Shown here: positions 42,026 through 50,455 of the stretch, one piece after another
Layout of the letters: every line of letters begins with the position of its first letter
Numbering within the stretch: the first letter of the stretch is position 1
Assembly (NCBI RefSeq): GCF_042667405.1
Contig: NZ_JBHVAL010000003.1
Coordinates: 1 to 64,000 of the forward strand
Direction: 5' to 3'
Length of the DNA: 64,000 nucleotides
Source: Arthrobacter sp042667405
Lineage (GTDB): Bacteria > Actinomycetota > Actinomycetes > Actinomycetales > Micrococcaceae
Program-made: the position numbers and the translations under genes
The notes under the pieces: generated by a model
What the model saw: only the letters and a program-made list of their open reading frames with translations
Database searches by the model: none
Told to the model about the DNA's origin: nothing

Positions 42026-42628
42026 TCAGGCGGCGCTGTGGAGGCCGTCGAAGGCCATGGTGATGACGTCGTCCGCGAGCTTCTCGGGGGACAACGAGCC
42101 GCCGGGCTTGTACCACTCCACGATCGAGTTGATGGTGCCGAACAGCAGACGGGTCACGGTGCGGGGATCGATGTCCTGGCGCAGGGAGCCGTCGTCGCGG
42201 GCGGCGGAAATCAAGGCCGCAACCTTGTGGTCGAAAGCACGACGGCGTTCCAGGGCGTCACGCTCGATCTCCGTGTTGCCACGGAGCCGCAGCAGCAGTG
42301 TGACGAACGGCAGGCGATCCACCAGCACGGCGATGGTCTGCCGGAGCACGAATTCCAGCCTGGCGTCGGCAGGACCTGAGGTAGCGGCCGGCTCCTCCAG
42401 GATCGCCTCCAGGCCACCCAGTGCGTGGTCCAGGGCGAGCTTCAGGAGATCGCCCTTGGACGGCACGTGGTGGTAGATGGCTGACTTGGAGATCCCCAGG
42501 TTCTCGGCCAGGATGCCCATGGACGTAGCGTCGTAGCCGTGCCGGTTGAAGACGTCGACGGCGATGCGGAGCACCGACTGTTGGTCATAACCGGGCCGTC
42601 CGCGCTTGGTGGTGGTCTCAGTAGGCAT
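42026..42628 (-). CDS. paaR: TetR-family repressor, probable PaaR
   Basis: A 200-residue TetR regulator. The helix-turn-helix is in the first 60 residues (VLRIAVDVFNRHGYDATSMG, then ISKSAIYHHVPSKGDLL). The C-terminal ligand domain contains RLLFGTINSIVEWYKPGG. It stands 36 bases downstream of paaK on the same strand, and PaaR-type operators occur before all three paa transcription units in this window. PaaR family proteins release DNA on binding phenylacetyl-CoA. The assignment rests on this context. Confidence 0.82.
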   Translation of the reverse strand: MPTETTTKRGRPGYDQQSVLRIAVDVFNRHGYDATSMGILAENLGISKSAIYHHVPSKGDLLKLALDHALGGLEAILEEPAATSGPADARLEFVLRQTIAVLVDRLPFVTLLLRLRGNTEIERDALERRRAFDHKVAALISAARDDGSLRQDIDPRTVTRLLFGTINSIVEWYKPGGSLSPEKLADDVITMAFDGLHSAA

Positions 42629-42664
42629 GCTGGCATTTTCTCACGTTCTGAACGGCAGAAGCCG

Positions 42665-44002
42665 CTAGCCCTTGGGGCGCATGTCGTAGATCCGGCGGAG
42701 TTTGCCGTTGGACCGCTCAAGGGAACCGGGCTCAACGACGTCAACGACGCAAGAGGACCCAACGTGAATCTTGATCTGCTCCCGCAAGGTGTGTGCCGCC
42801 GTCGTACCGGCCTCAACGGGGACGGACTCACGGCGCTCAATGCGGACCGTCAGCGAGTCCATGCGCTTGCCCTCGGGCCGGGTGATTTCCAGCTGGAAGT
42901 GCGGGCTGAGCTCGGGGATGCGGAGGGCGATTTCCTCGATCTGCGAGGGGAAGAGGTTCACACCGCGCAGGATGATCATGTCGTCGCTGCGCCCCGTGAT
43001 GCGGCCCATGCGGCGGTGTGCCGGGCGTGCGGTGCCGGGAAGCAGGCGGGTGAGGTCCTTGGTGCGGTACCGGATGATGGGCAGGGCTTCCTTGGTCAAG
43101 GAGGTGAAGACCAGCTCACCGGGCTCGCCATCGCCAAGGACCGTGGAGTGGTCGAACGGATCGATGATCTCAGGGCGGAAGTGGTCCTCCCAGATGTGGC
43201 AGCCGTCCTGGGTTTCAACAGCTTCACCGGCGACACCCGGGCCCATGACTTCGGAGAGCCCGTAGATGTCCGAGGCCTTGATGTTCATGGTGGTTTCGAG
43301 CTCGTGGCGCATTTCCTCGGTCCACGGCTCGGCACCCAGAACGGCGTACTTGAGTGAAGTGGAGGTGGGGTCGATGCCCATGTGTGCCATGGCGTCGGCG
43401 ATGGTCAGCAGGTAGGTGGGCGTGGCCAGGATGGCGTCCGGCTTGAAGTCCTGGATGAGCTGGATCTGGCGTTCGGTCTGGCCGCCGGACATGGGGATGA
43501 CGGTGCAGCCGAGTGCTTCGGCGCCAGCGTGAGCGCCGAGACCGCCCGTGAACAGGCCGTAACCGTACGCGTTGTGGACCTTCATGCCGGGGCGGACGCC
43601 CGAGGCACGCAGGGAGCGGGCCACCAGCGTGGCCCAGTTGGCGAGGTCGTTCTTGGTGTAGCCGACCACCGTGGGGCGTCCTGTAGTGCCGGAGCTGGCG
43701 TGGATGCGGGCCACCTGGTCCTGCGGGACGGCGAACATGCCGAACGGGTACTCCAGGCGCAGGTCTTCCTTGGTGGTGTACGGGAACTTGCCGAGGTCGC
43801 CCAGCTCACGCAGGTCGCTGGGGTGTACGCCGGCTTCGTCGAACTTGCGCTTGTACAACGGCACGCGGTCGTAGGCGTAGGCAACCGTGTGCTGGAGGCG
43901 GGTGAGCTGCAGGGCCTCGAGCTCGTCGCGGGAGATGGTCTCTTCACGGTCCAGCACGGCATCGGCGGGTGATACGGGTGCGGCCACGGTGTTCTGGGTC
44001 AT
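42665..44002 (-). CDS. paaK: phenylacetate-CoA ligase PaaK
   Basis: PaaK activates phenylacetate to phenylacetyl-CoA using ATP, the entry step of the pathway. The 445-residue protein has the AMP-binding P-loop HASSGTTGRPTVVGYT, SDIYGLSEVMGPGVAGE and the hinge GRITGRSDDMIILRGVNLFP, all diagnostic of PaaK. RBS AGGAA stands seven bases before the ATG. It follows paaI by nine bases on the minus strand and precedes paaR. Confidence 0.95.
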   Translation of the reverse strand: MTQNTVAAPVSPADAVLDREETISRDELEALQLTRLQHTVAYAYDRVPLYKRKFDEAGVHPSDLRELGDLGKFPYTTKEDLRLEYPFGMFAVPQDQVARIHASSGTTGRPTVVGYTKNDLANWATLVARSLRASGVRPGMKVHNAYGYGLFTGGLGAHAGAEALGCTVIPMSGGQTERQIQLIQDFKPDAILATPTYLLTIADAMAHMGIDPTSTSLKYAVLGAEPWTEEMRHELETTMNIKASDIYGLSEVMGPGVAGEAVETQDGCHIWEDHFRPEIIDPFDHSTVLGDGEPGELVFTSLTKEALPIIRYRTKDLTRLLPGTARPAHRRMGRITGRSDDMIILRGVNLFPSQIEEIALRIPELSPHFQLEITRPEGKRMDSLTVRIERRESVPVEAGTTAAHTLREQIKIHVGSSCVVDVVEPGSLERSNGKLRRIYDMRPKG

Positions 44003-44011
44003 TGGGGGTTC

Positions 44012-44485
44012 CTACTTCTTGGAGATGGTCCGGCTGCGGCCGCGGAACTCAGCGATGAGCTCACCCGGCTGGGCGTCGGCAGGGGAGGAGGCGTCGGCAG
44101 GGGAGGGGGTGGCGGCGAAGATCTGGATGTCGTACAGGCCGCTCCTGCCGGTACTGGCGCGTCGGTTCGCGACGGCGGTAATCACCTGGCCTTGGAAGGC
44201 CGGCTTGATGAAGTTGATGTCGACGCCGGAGGCTACAGTGATGGAGCCGGCCTCCTCGGGCGTCGGGCTGGCCGGGTTGCAGGCCAGAGCGAAGGCTGTG
44301 TCGCCGAAGGCAAAGATCATTCCGCCGTGGGCCATTCCGAAGCCGTTGAGCATCTCCTGCCGAAGGTGCATGCGGATGGTGGCGTGGCCGTCGTCGAGCT
44401 TGAGCACCTCGATGCCCATCCATTCGGACGCGTAGTCGTTCGTCAGGATGTGGTGCGAAGCACCGGAGAGGGTTGTTTCAACCAT
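44012..44485 (-). CDS. paaI: hydroxyphenylacetyl-CoA thioesterase PaaI
   Basis: A 157-residue hotdog-fold thioesterase that removes dead-end phenylacetyl-CoA products. The core MLNGFGMAHGGMIFAFGDTAFALA holds the HGG motif and catalytic Asp. It leads the minus-strand paaI-paaK-paaR unit with the palindromic operator 23 bases upstream of its ATG. The short Ser/Ala-Asp repeat SPADASSPADA is an unusual insertion near the C-terminus. Confidence 0.92.
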   Translation of the reverse strand: MVETTLSGASHHILTNDYASEWMGIEVLKLDDGHATIRMHLRQEMLNGFGMAHGGMIFAFGDTAFALACNPASPTPEEAGSITVASGVDINFIKPAFQGQVITAVANRRASTGRSGLYDIQIFAATPSPADASSPADAQPGELIAEFRGRSRTISKK

Positions 44486-44507
44486 GCGTCATTGCCTCCA
44501 GCTTTAT

Positions 44508-44529
44508 TTACCGAATGTTCATTAGGTAA
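44508..44529. promoter_or_regulatory. TetR-type palindromic operator before paaI
   Basis: TTACCGAATG-TT-CATTAGGTAA is a 22-base inverted repeat with one mismatched pair. The ACCGAA half resembles the PaaR sites, but the centre differs (ATGTTCAT in place of CGNNCG). It would make paaI-paaK-paaR autoregulated if bound by PaaR. Confidence 0.7.
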
Positions 44530-44593
44530 TCCCAGATCGCGCCACGTGTCAAGACTGGGCCACGATTCGTCCAGGCCTAGTAGCCTCAAGTGC

Positions 44594-45172
44594 ATGCCCG
44601 AAATTGAGCTCCCGATTGTCACAGACCGCCTGATCCTGCGCCGCTTCGAAGTCGATGACCTGGAACGTTTCCACGGATACCAGTCCCTCCCCGAAACTGC
44701 GCGGTTCCTGTTCCGCCACGAATTGACCAAGACCAAGTCCATGGAAGTCCTGGGCCGCTACGCCAACTTCGAATTCAACCAGGAGGGGGACTGGGTTTGC
44801 CTGGCCATCGAGCGCCAGGACCAGCCCGGCCTGATCGGCGAGGTAGTGCTGAAGTGGCTCGAGGGTACCGGGCAGGCTGAGCTGGGCTGGATTCTGCACC
44901 CGGATGCACGTGGCCACGGCTACGCCACCGAAGCGGCCGAGGCAGTCCTCCGTCTCGCTTTTGAGCACTTGTCCTTCCATCGCGTCGACGCCAAGCTGGA
45001 TGCCCTCAACGAGGGTTCGGCCGCCATTTGCCAGCGGTTGGGCATGCGCCTGGAGGCGACCCTGGTGGATAACTGGCACTACAAGGGTCAGTGGGCCACC
45101 GAGAACATTTACGCCATCCTGGACTCCGAGTGGCGCAACCGGCACCGCCCCTGGACCCGCAGCGTCAGCTGA
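44594..45172 (+). CDS. GNAT-family acetyltransferase (RimJ/RimL-like)
   Basis: A 192-residue single GNAT domain. LPIVTDRLILRRFEVDDLER opens the fold; the acetyl-CoA loop is HPDARGHGYATEAAEAVL (R/QxxGxG/A variant). NEGSAAICQRLGMRLEATL follows, as in ribosomal-protein N-acetyltransferases. ATG 44594 is used; an upstream extension lies over the PaaR operator and paaI and is rejected. The 3' end overlaps the convergent GGDEF-EAL gene by eight bases. Confidence 0.88.
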   Translation: MPEIELPIVTDRLILRRFEVDDLERFHGYQSLPETARFLFRHELTKTKSMEVLGRYANFEFNQEGDWVCLAIERQDQPGLIGEVVLKWLEGTGQAELGWILHPDARGHGYATEAAEAVLRLAFEHLSFHRVDAKLDALNEGSAAICQRLGMRLEATLVDNWHYKGQWATENIYAILDSEWRNRHRPWTRSVS

Positions 45173-46724
45173 CCGGCCATGCCTTGTGATGCTTCAGCTG
45201 TTCCGTTAGCTGGGCCGCCGCCAAGGGCCTGCTGAAGTAGTAGCCCTGGCCGCTGGTGCAGCCTATGCTCAACAGGTACTCGGCCTGCTCCGCGGTCTCG
45301 ATGCCTTCCCACACCGCGTTCAATCCGCATGCCTTGATGAGCTGCAGCACCGCGGCAAGCAGGGCAGGTTGCGATGGATCGCTTCCCAAGGCTGAAAGCA
45401 GCGTACGGTCAACCTTGACCGTGTCCACAGGCAGTTGCCGCAGGTAGCTGATGGACGAATATCCTGTGCCGAAGTCGTCGATCTCCAGCCCAACCCCCAG
45501 GCGGCGCAGGCTGTTCAACGTGTAACGGTCCAAGTCGTTGCCCTGGATCACCGCGCTCTCGGTCAGCTCCAGGACCAGAAGCGATGGGTCGAGCCCGGCG
45601 CCGGACAAGGCCTCCCGCACGTCCTCGACGAACTCGAGCCGCTGCAGGTCCGCGGCCGAAACATTGATGCGCATGCTGAAGTGGTGGCTCGCCGTCAGGG
45701 GGTCGGTGCGCCATTGCTTCAATTGCTCGACGGCGGTGCGGAGCACCCAGCCGCCCAAATCGGAGATCATTCCCGTTTCCTCGGCGATGGGGATGAATTC
45801 GTCGGGCATGATAAGTCCGCGGACCGGGTGGTTCCAGCGGACCAAGGCCTCAACGCCTTCAATCTCCCGCGAGTCGAGCCTGATGATGGGCTGGTAGTAG
45901 AGCACCAGCTGGGATCCTGCGATTGCCTCTTTGAGTTCGCCCACCAGTTGGTTCCGCATTTGACGGGCGTGCAGCATCTCGGGCTCGAAGAGCTTGAGTT
46001 TGCCACGGCCGTCGGCTTTGGACTCATACATGGCGATGTCCGCTTCCATCATGAGTTCCTCGGCGTTTTGGCCGGGATCGGCCATTCGGAGTCCAAGACT
46101 GGCGCCGCACCGCAAGTGCTGGCCATCGATCTCCATCGGCTCAACCACTTCAGCCAGGATGCGGTTGCCGATGACCGCAGCCTCACTCGGAGCCACCCCG
46201 GGGATCAGGACGGCGAATTCGTCGCCGCCCATTCTTGCCACCATGTCCTGGTCCCGGACGGCGCCGCTGATACGGCGCGCAATGATCTCAAGGACTTTGT
46301 CGCCGATCGTATGGCCAAGGGAGTCGTTGATGGCCTTGAAGCCGTCCATGTCCAGCAACAGGATGGCCGCCCGCTTCTTTCCCTCCACTCCTTTGTTTTG
46401 CGCTTCGCTGAGGGCTGCGGAGAACGCCGATCGGTTGCTCAGGCCAGTCAGGGGGTCGGTCATGGCCATGCGCCGCATTGCCAGGTGCGCTTCGTTGAGC
46501 TGCTGGGTACGGGCCTGTACCCTCTGTTCGAGCTCTTCGTAGACGATTTGGAGATCTTCGGCCAGGAGGTTGGTGCCCATGATGACGGCGTCAATTTCGT
46601 CGCGCGCATCGGAGAGCTCGATCCGGGTGGTCAGGTCCCCTGCAGCGAGCCGGACGATGCCCTCAAGGAGCTGCCCCAGGCGGGGGTCGTTCCCGGAGTA
46701 CATGCTTGCCTCGGCCACGTTCAC
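45165..46724 (-). CDS. GGDEF-EAL c-di-GMP signalling protein
   Basis: A 519-residue cytoplasmic protein. Residues 15-80 are HAMP/coiled-coil-like (RLAAGDLTTRIEL...EELEQRVQART). The diguanylate cyclase domain follows with GGDEF at 166-170 and an intact inhibitory site RDQD at 157-160. The phosphodiesterase domain has EAL at 292-294, DDFGTGYSS, DTVKVDR and GIETAEQ. Both active sites look complete, so either activity is possible. No membrane helix is present. It starts GTG within the TPR gene stop (GTGA), so it is translated together with that protein, a likely input partner. Confidence 0.92.
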   Translation of the reverse strand: MNVAEASMYSGNDPRLGQLLEGIVRLAAGDLTTRIELSDARDEIDAVIMGTNLLAEDLQIVYEELEQRVQARTQQLNEAHLAMRRMAMTDPLTGLSNRSAFSAALSEAQNKGVEGKKRAAILLLDMDGFKAINDSLGHTIGDKVLEIIARRISGAVRDQDMVARMGGDEFAVLIPGVAPSEAAVIGNRILAEVVEPMEIDGQHLRCGASLGLRMADPGQNAEELMMEADIAMYESKADGRGKLKLFEPEMLHARQMRNQLVGELKEAIAGSQLVLYYQPIIRLDSREIEGVEALVRWNHPVRGLIMPDEFIPIAEETGMISDLGGWVLRTAVEQLKQWRTDPLTASHHFSMRINVSAADLQRLEFVEDVREALSGAGLDPSLLVLELTESAVIQGNDLDRYTLNSLRRLGVGLEIDDFGTGYSSISYLRQLPVDTVKVDRTLLSALGSDPSQPALLAAVLQLIKACGLNAVWEGIETAEQAEYLLSIGCTSGQGYYFSRPLAAAQLTEQLKHHKAWPVS

Positions 46725-47788
46725 ACCCCGCGAGGTCCGTCCTGCAGCCCAACAACCTGCTGCAGGTACTCGCGAACGGCCGCACTTCGCTCAGGCAAGG
46801 CGGCCTGGTCAAAGAGTTTGGCAGCGACGTCGCAAGCAGCCAGGCCTTCCTCGGTCCGGTCCGAATCCAGCAGAGCCCGGGCCAGTAGGAAATGTGCTTC
46901 GGCTGCAGTCTGAGTGGCCAGCACAGACGAGCGTGCACTTAACGGCTCAAGGATGGCCAGTGCTTCCTGCATATCGCCGATGAGGAAATTCCAGTGGGCC
47001 CGGACCAACGACATCTCCAAGTGGTCGCGTTCGGAACCGCCCACAATATCCGTGGCGAGTTCTGCCCGTTCGATGCAGCGCAAGGTGGCGGCGTCGTCGA
47101 GCTTTGCCTGGAGGCGCATCTCTGCCGAGGCGCGGTTGAAGCGGGCCCAGAGGTCGACGTCTTTCGACGGCGAGAGCCGTTCCGCGGCCAGGTCGTGGTA
47201 CCGGCCGCCGTCGCTCACGCGATCGGCGAGGAAGGCCACGTTTCCGATCACCCAGTAGCCTTTGCCCGCTGTGTCCTCGTCGACGTCGTCTGTGATCAGC
47301 GTTTCCAGTACCAGGCATTCGCGCCATGCGTCGTCCAGTAGCCGGCTTTCGGCCAAGGCGGCGATCAAGGCCCGCTGGGCCAGGATCTGGACATACACCA
47401 GGTCGGAGTCCAAGGAGGCGAGCTTGGCAGCATCGGCAGCGGTGGCGGCGGCCTCAGCGAGCCGTCCCAAGCCTTGGAACGCTACGGCCACCATTGTTCC
47501 GGCCTTGGCGCCGAGTTCGGGGGATGACGCAGTGAAGCTGTGTTCCTTGAGCTCTGTGGCCAGTTTCAGGAATTCCTCGATCCGTCCTTGATCGCGGAGG
47601 GATTCGGCCTGGAGATACAGCATGTTCCACCAGGATTGCTCGTCCCCGGCGGCAGAAGCCAGCCCGGCAGCTGCACCGGCCAGCCGAAAGGCCTCGTCAA
47701 AGTCCCGTTCCTTCCATTTGGCACGCGCCGCAAGGCCGGCCACAAGGTGCGCGGCGAGGTGGGGACTATTCATGTGCCCATTATCCAT
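46721..47788 (-). CDS. TPR-like helical repeat protein
   Basis: A 355-residue all-helical protein built of degenerate tetratricopeptide pairs. Examples are WNMLYLQAESLRDQGRIEEF, GTMVAVAFQGLGRLAEAAAT, ILAQRALIAALAESRLLDDA and EAHFLLARALLDSDRTEEGL. No DNA-binding or enzyme domain is seen. It overlaps the GGDEF-EAL gene and is divergent, across 91 bases, from the tiny secreted peptide gene at 47880. A TPR protein next to a peptide gene recalls RRNPP quorum-sensing receptors, but that is inference. An internal ATG at 47773 is an alternative start. Confidence 0.75.
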   Translation of the reverse strand: MDNGHMNSPHLAAHLVAGLAARAKWKERDFDEAFRLAGAAAGLASAAGDEQSWWNMLYLQAESLRDQGRIEEFLKLATELKEHSFTASSPELGAKAGTMVAVAFQGLGRLAEAAATAADAAKLASLDSDLVYVQILAQRALIAALAESRLLDDAWRECLVLETLITDDVDEDTAGKGYWVIGNVAFLADRVSDGGRYHDLAAERLSPSKDVDLWARFNRASAEMRLQAKLDDAATLRCIERAELATDIVGGSERDHLEMSLVRAHWNFLIGDMQEALAILEPLSARSSVLATQTAAEAHFLLARALLDSDRTEEGLAACDVAAKLFDQAALPERSAAVREYLQQVVGLQDGPRGV

Positions 47789-47823
47789 GTCATTGCCGAA
47801 GAAAAGCTCGTATAGTTTGCCCC

Positions 47824-47842
47824 GTGACTTTATTCAAGTCAC
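47824..47842. promoter_or_regulatory. inverted repeat between TPR and peptide genes
   Basis: GTGACTT-TATTC-AAGTCAC is a perfect 7-base inverted repeat with a 5-base spacer. It is centred in the 91-base divergent intergenic region, so it could control both directions. The regulator is unknown. Confidence 0.5.
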
Positions 47843-47879
47843 AACCAACAATTCGCATCAGTACGAAAGGGCATAGCGG

Positions 47880-48050
47880 ATGAAAAAATTTGCGGCAACC
47901 CTGCTCATGGCAGCGGTTCTGGCAGTCACGGGATTCGCTGCTCCGGCAAACGCCGAGCCTTCCCAGGACAGCACGGCAATCGGCTGGTGGCCGAACAGCA
48001 CCACCACTACCAAGACGAACACCACCAGCATCGGGTGGTGGCCGAACTAA
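47880..48050 (+). CDS. small secreted peptide with duplicated IGWWPN
   Basis: A 56-residue open frame below usual gene-finder limits. It has every mark of a real gene: AAAGGG ribosome site about eight bases before the ATG, a textbook Sec signal peptide (MKKFAATLLMAAVLAVTGFA then APANA), a predicted cut after ANA at residue 25, and a strong terminator 37 bases after the stop. The mature 31 residues are EPSQDSTA, IGWWPN, a Ser/Thr/Lys/Asn linker (STTTTKTNTTS) and IGWWPN as the exact C-terminus. I recognise no family. It is divergent from the TPR/GGDEF-EAL pair. A signal, matrix or antimicrobial peptide are all possible. Confidence 0.82.
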   Translation: MKKFAATLLMAAVLAVTGFAAPANAEPSQDSTAIGWWPNSTTTTKTNTTSIGWWPN

Positions 48051-48086
48051 ACATTGGGGGCGCCTCTCGAGGCCACTTGACATGAA

Positions 48087-48125
48087 ATTGATGCCCCGGG
48101 CCGCTGCCCGGGGCATCAATTTTTG
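48087..48125 (+). terminator. intrinsic terminator of the small peptide gene
   Basis: A perfect 15-base stem (ATTGATGCCCCGGGC and its complement), four-base loop CGCT, then TTTTG. This is the best-formed terminator in the window. It serves the peptide gene and possibly the kinase gene converging from the right. Confidence 0.9.
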
Positions 48126-48207
48126 TTTCAAATTGTGTCGCGCATTAGTGACTTCCCCGATGAGGCCGGGGGTGGGCATTGACAGGCCTGTCACAAGCAC
48201 CCGAAGC

Positions 48208-49848
48208 CTACGGTCCGCCCACAGGCAGCTCCACGGACACTGTGGTCCCGGAGCCAAGTGTGGAGTCAAAGACCATGCGGCCCATATGCCGGCTGATGAT
48301 GTCGTGGGCTATCGCCAGGCCCAGTCCACTGCCTGGAACGGCCGCCGAGGTGGCATTCGAAGCGCGGTAGAAGCGGGTCAGGATGTGCGGGAGATCGTGC
48401 TCCGGAATGCCCAGGCCGTTATCGGCGATCTTCACCAGCGCTGCCTTGCCGCCATCCTGGGATGAGGACACCGCGCTGCTGATGCCCACCCGTCCGCCTT
48501 CGGGTGTGAACTTGATGGCGTTGGCCACGATATTGGTAAAGACTTGTTCCAGCTTTGCCTCATCGGCGGTGACTTCGATGTCCTCAGGGCTTTCCGTTAC
48601 GGAAACGGAGACGTGGCGGGACTCTGCCAGCGGGCGCAGCGTAGCCACCACCACCTGGAGGAGCTTGGCAATGTCCACGGGCTTGAGGTCGAGGTTGCTG
48701 CCGTCCTGCATCGACACAGTCAGCATGTCCTCGATGAGCTTGCGCAGGCGGCTGGAGTTGCGGGCGATGACGTCCAGCATCTTGTTGATGCCCTCGGGAA
48801 CGGGCCCGCCCGAACCGTCCTGGATCATGTCCAGGTAGGCCGTGATGGACGTCAGCGGCGTGCGCAATTCGTGGTTTACGGTAGCCAGGAAGTCAGTCTT
48901 GGCCTTGTCCAGCTGGCGCAGCTGGTGGAGGACCCGTTGCTGTGCGCTGATGAGGTGGCCCTGGATCAGTCCGTGTGCCACGTTGCCGGCCACGTGCTGC
49001 AGGAGGGCGATTTCGGCCCTGGTCCAGTCGTGGCGCTGCTCCACGGTGGACAGGAGGATGATGCCCATGGCGGATGCGCCTTCGCCTACCGGCAGAAGCA
49101 CGGTGGAGACGGGATTGAGTTCGCTGGACCACGCCTTCAGGGCCTTGGCGATCTCCGATCCGGGATCGTCCCGGTGGTCCGTCACGGCCAGGACATCGGC
49201 TGCTGTCCAGAGTTTGTTGGCCACCTCAATAATGGTGCTGCCACTGTCTCCGAGTCGGGCCGGGAGCAGCGGCAGGCCGTCGCGGCTCCACTGGGCGCGG
49301 ATGCTGGGGACCCGTTCGTCCTGGAACGTCGCGAACCACACGTGGTCTGCGCCGAGGGCTTCGCCGAAACCGTGGACAACACGATCTGCGATCTGCTGGG
49401 GGTCATTGGTTTCGCGAACCGCCGATGAGACGCTCCTCAGGCTTTCGCGCAAGGCCTCAACCTCGCCACGGGAGCGCTCCCGTTCCGAGGACCGGCGAAT
49501 CAGCGTGTGCACCCTGTGGACGATTTCCCCGCTGCGCACCGGGCCAATGGCGTAGTCGGAGACACGCCAGGAATCCACGGCCTTGACGTCAACAACCTCG
49601 TCTTCGTGGAGGAGCAACAGTACCGGAACCCCGGGGCTGCGGAGCGATCGGCCAAGTGCGCTGCCGGCCACTATCACTGCGGGCCTATGTCGCTGGAGCT
49701 CCAAGGCCAGTTCTTGGGCATCCGCCGCACGGAATACCTCGAAGCCTGCAGCGCTCAATGCCTCCGCCGTGACGGTCAGGCGGTCCGCCTCTGAATCCGC
49801 AACAACGGCGGAAAGGGATCGCTGTACGTCGGCGCCGTTCTGGCCCAC
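48208..49848 (-). CDS. sensor histidine kinase with degenerate receiver and GAF domain
   Basis: A 546-residue soluble kinase. Residues 10-118 look like a receiver domain, but the phosphorylated Asp is missing (PAVIVAGSALG at 56-66) and the usual KP is GP (DYAIGPVRSGE). A GAF-like domain spans about 145-300. HisKA has the phospho-His at 326 (VNHELRTPLTSI). HATPase motifs are NIVANAIKFTPEGG, IADNGLGIPEHD and GSGLGLAIAHDII. No membrane helix is present, so the signal is internal. No cognate response regulator is adjacent; a STAS-like gene is divergent from it. Confidence 0.9.
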   Translation of the reverse strand: MGQNGADVQRSLSAVVADSEADRLTVTAEALSAAGFEVFRAADAQELALELQRHRPAVIVAGSALGRSLRSPGVPVLLLLHEDEVVDVKAVDSWRVSDYAIGPVRSGEIVHRVHTLIRRSSERERSRGEVEALRESLRSVSSAVRETNDPQQIADRVVHGFGEALGADHVWFATFQDERVPSIRAQWSRDGLPLLPARLGDSGSTIIEVANKLWTAADVLAVTDHRDDPGSEIAKALKAWSSELNPVSTVLLPVGEGASAMGIILLSTVEQRHDWTRAEIALLQHVAGNVAHGLIQGHLISAQQRVLHQLRQLDKAKTDFLATVNHELRTPLTSITAYLDMIQDGSGGPVPEGINKMLDVIARNSSRLRKLIEDMLTVSMQDGSNLDLKPVDIAKLLQVVVATLRPLAESRHVSVSVTESPEDIEVTADEAKLEQVFTNIVANAIKFTPEGGRVGISSAVSSSQDGGKAALVKIADNGLGIPEHDLPHILTRFYRASNATSAAVPGSGLGLAIAHDIISRHMGRMVFDSTLGSGTTVSVELPVGGP

Positions 49849-50052
49849 TGAGCCCCCTCCCTCTCAACCACCAACCATGGAAATTCCGGATGTGGCAACA
49901 CCCTATCAGCGGCATGACGCGGTGCGGGCGCCCCGAAGAAAATGCGCCGGATGAGTCGCCAGTCACGGCTTTACTTTGTTCGCTGGTTTCGACAGCCTTG
50001 GAGAAGCACGGCAGGACCGTTGTCATCGGTCGTGAACCGCAGGAGGAGCATA

Positions 50053-50436
50053 ATGGACAACCCCACTGCACCGCAGGACCACCAGCAGGTGATGTTTCAA
50101 TTGGACCTCGAAGAGTCCGGAATTTTGCGCCTGACCTGGCCCCGCGGCGCCCGGATCAAGGAAGCGGACGCGCAACGCGCCATGGACCGGGTTAACGAGC
50201 TGTGCGGGACCGAACGCCATCCCATGATCGTGGACATGGCCACGACGGACGACGTCAGCCGGGGTGCCAGATCGGTCTTCGCGAAACCGTGCCAAGCCAA
50301 CCGGATAGCCCTCTGGGGCTCCTCGCCGGTAGACAGGGTCATCGCCAACTTCTTCCTTGGCATCATGAAGCCGCCGTGTCCCACCAAATTCTTCACCTCC
50401 GAAACAGAAGCGCTGGAGTGGCTGGGCCAAAGCTGA
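50053..50436 (+). CDS. STAS/SpoIIAA-like protein (DUF7793 type)
   Basis: A 127-residue single-domain protein. The pattern HPMIVDMATTDDVSRGARSV, then RIALWGSSPVDRVIANFFLG and a terminal FFTSETEALEWL helix, is that of the STAS-like proteins common in Arthrobacter. These resemble phosphorylation-controlled anti-sigma antagonists, but the role is not proven. AGGAGG stands seven bases before the ATG. It is divergent from the kinase gene across a 204-base region in which I saw no clear promoter pair. Confidence 0.78.
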   Translation: MDNPTAPQDHQQVMFQLDLEESGILRLTWPRGARIKEADAQRAMDRVNELCGTERHPMIVDMATTDDVSRGARSVFAKPCQANRIALWGSSPVDRVIANFFLGIMKPPCPTKFFTSETEALEWLGQS

Positions 50437-50455
50437 GGCCCCTTATATTTGGAGA

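Noticed and set aside
41587..42379. Open frames with repeated VRERAAQGEG/CASVRLKGRG peptides
   Set aside because: They are translations of the 32-bp tandem repeats, 32 not being a multiple of three so the same peptide recurs every 96 bases, and run into the antisense of the TetR gene. No ribosome site.
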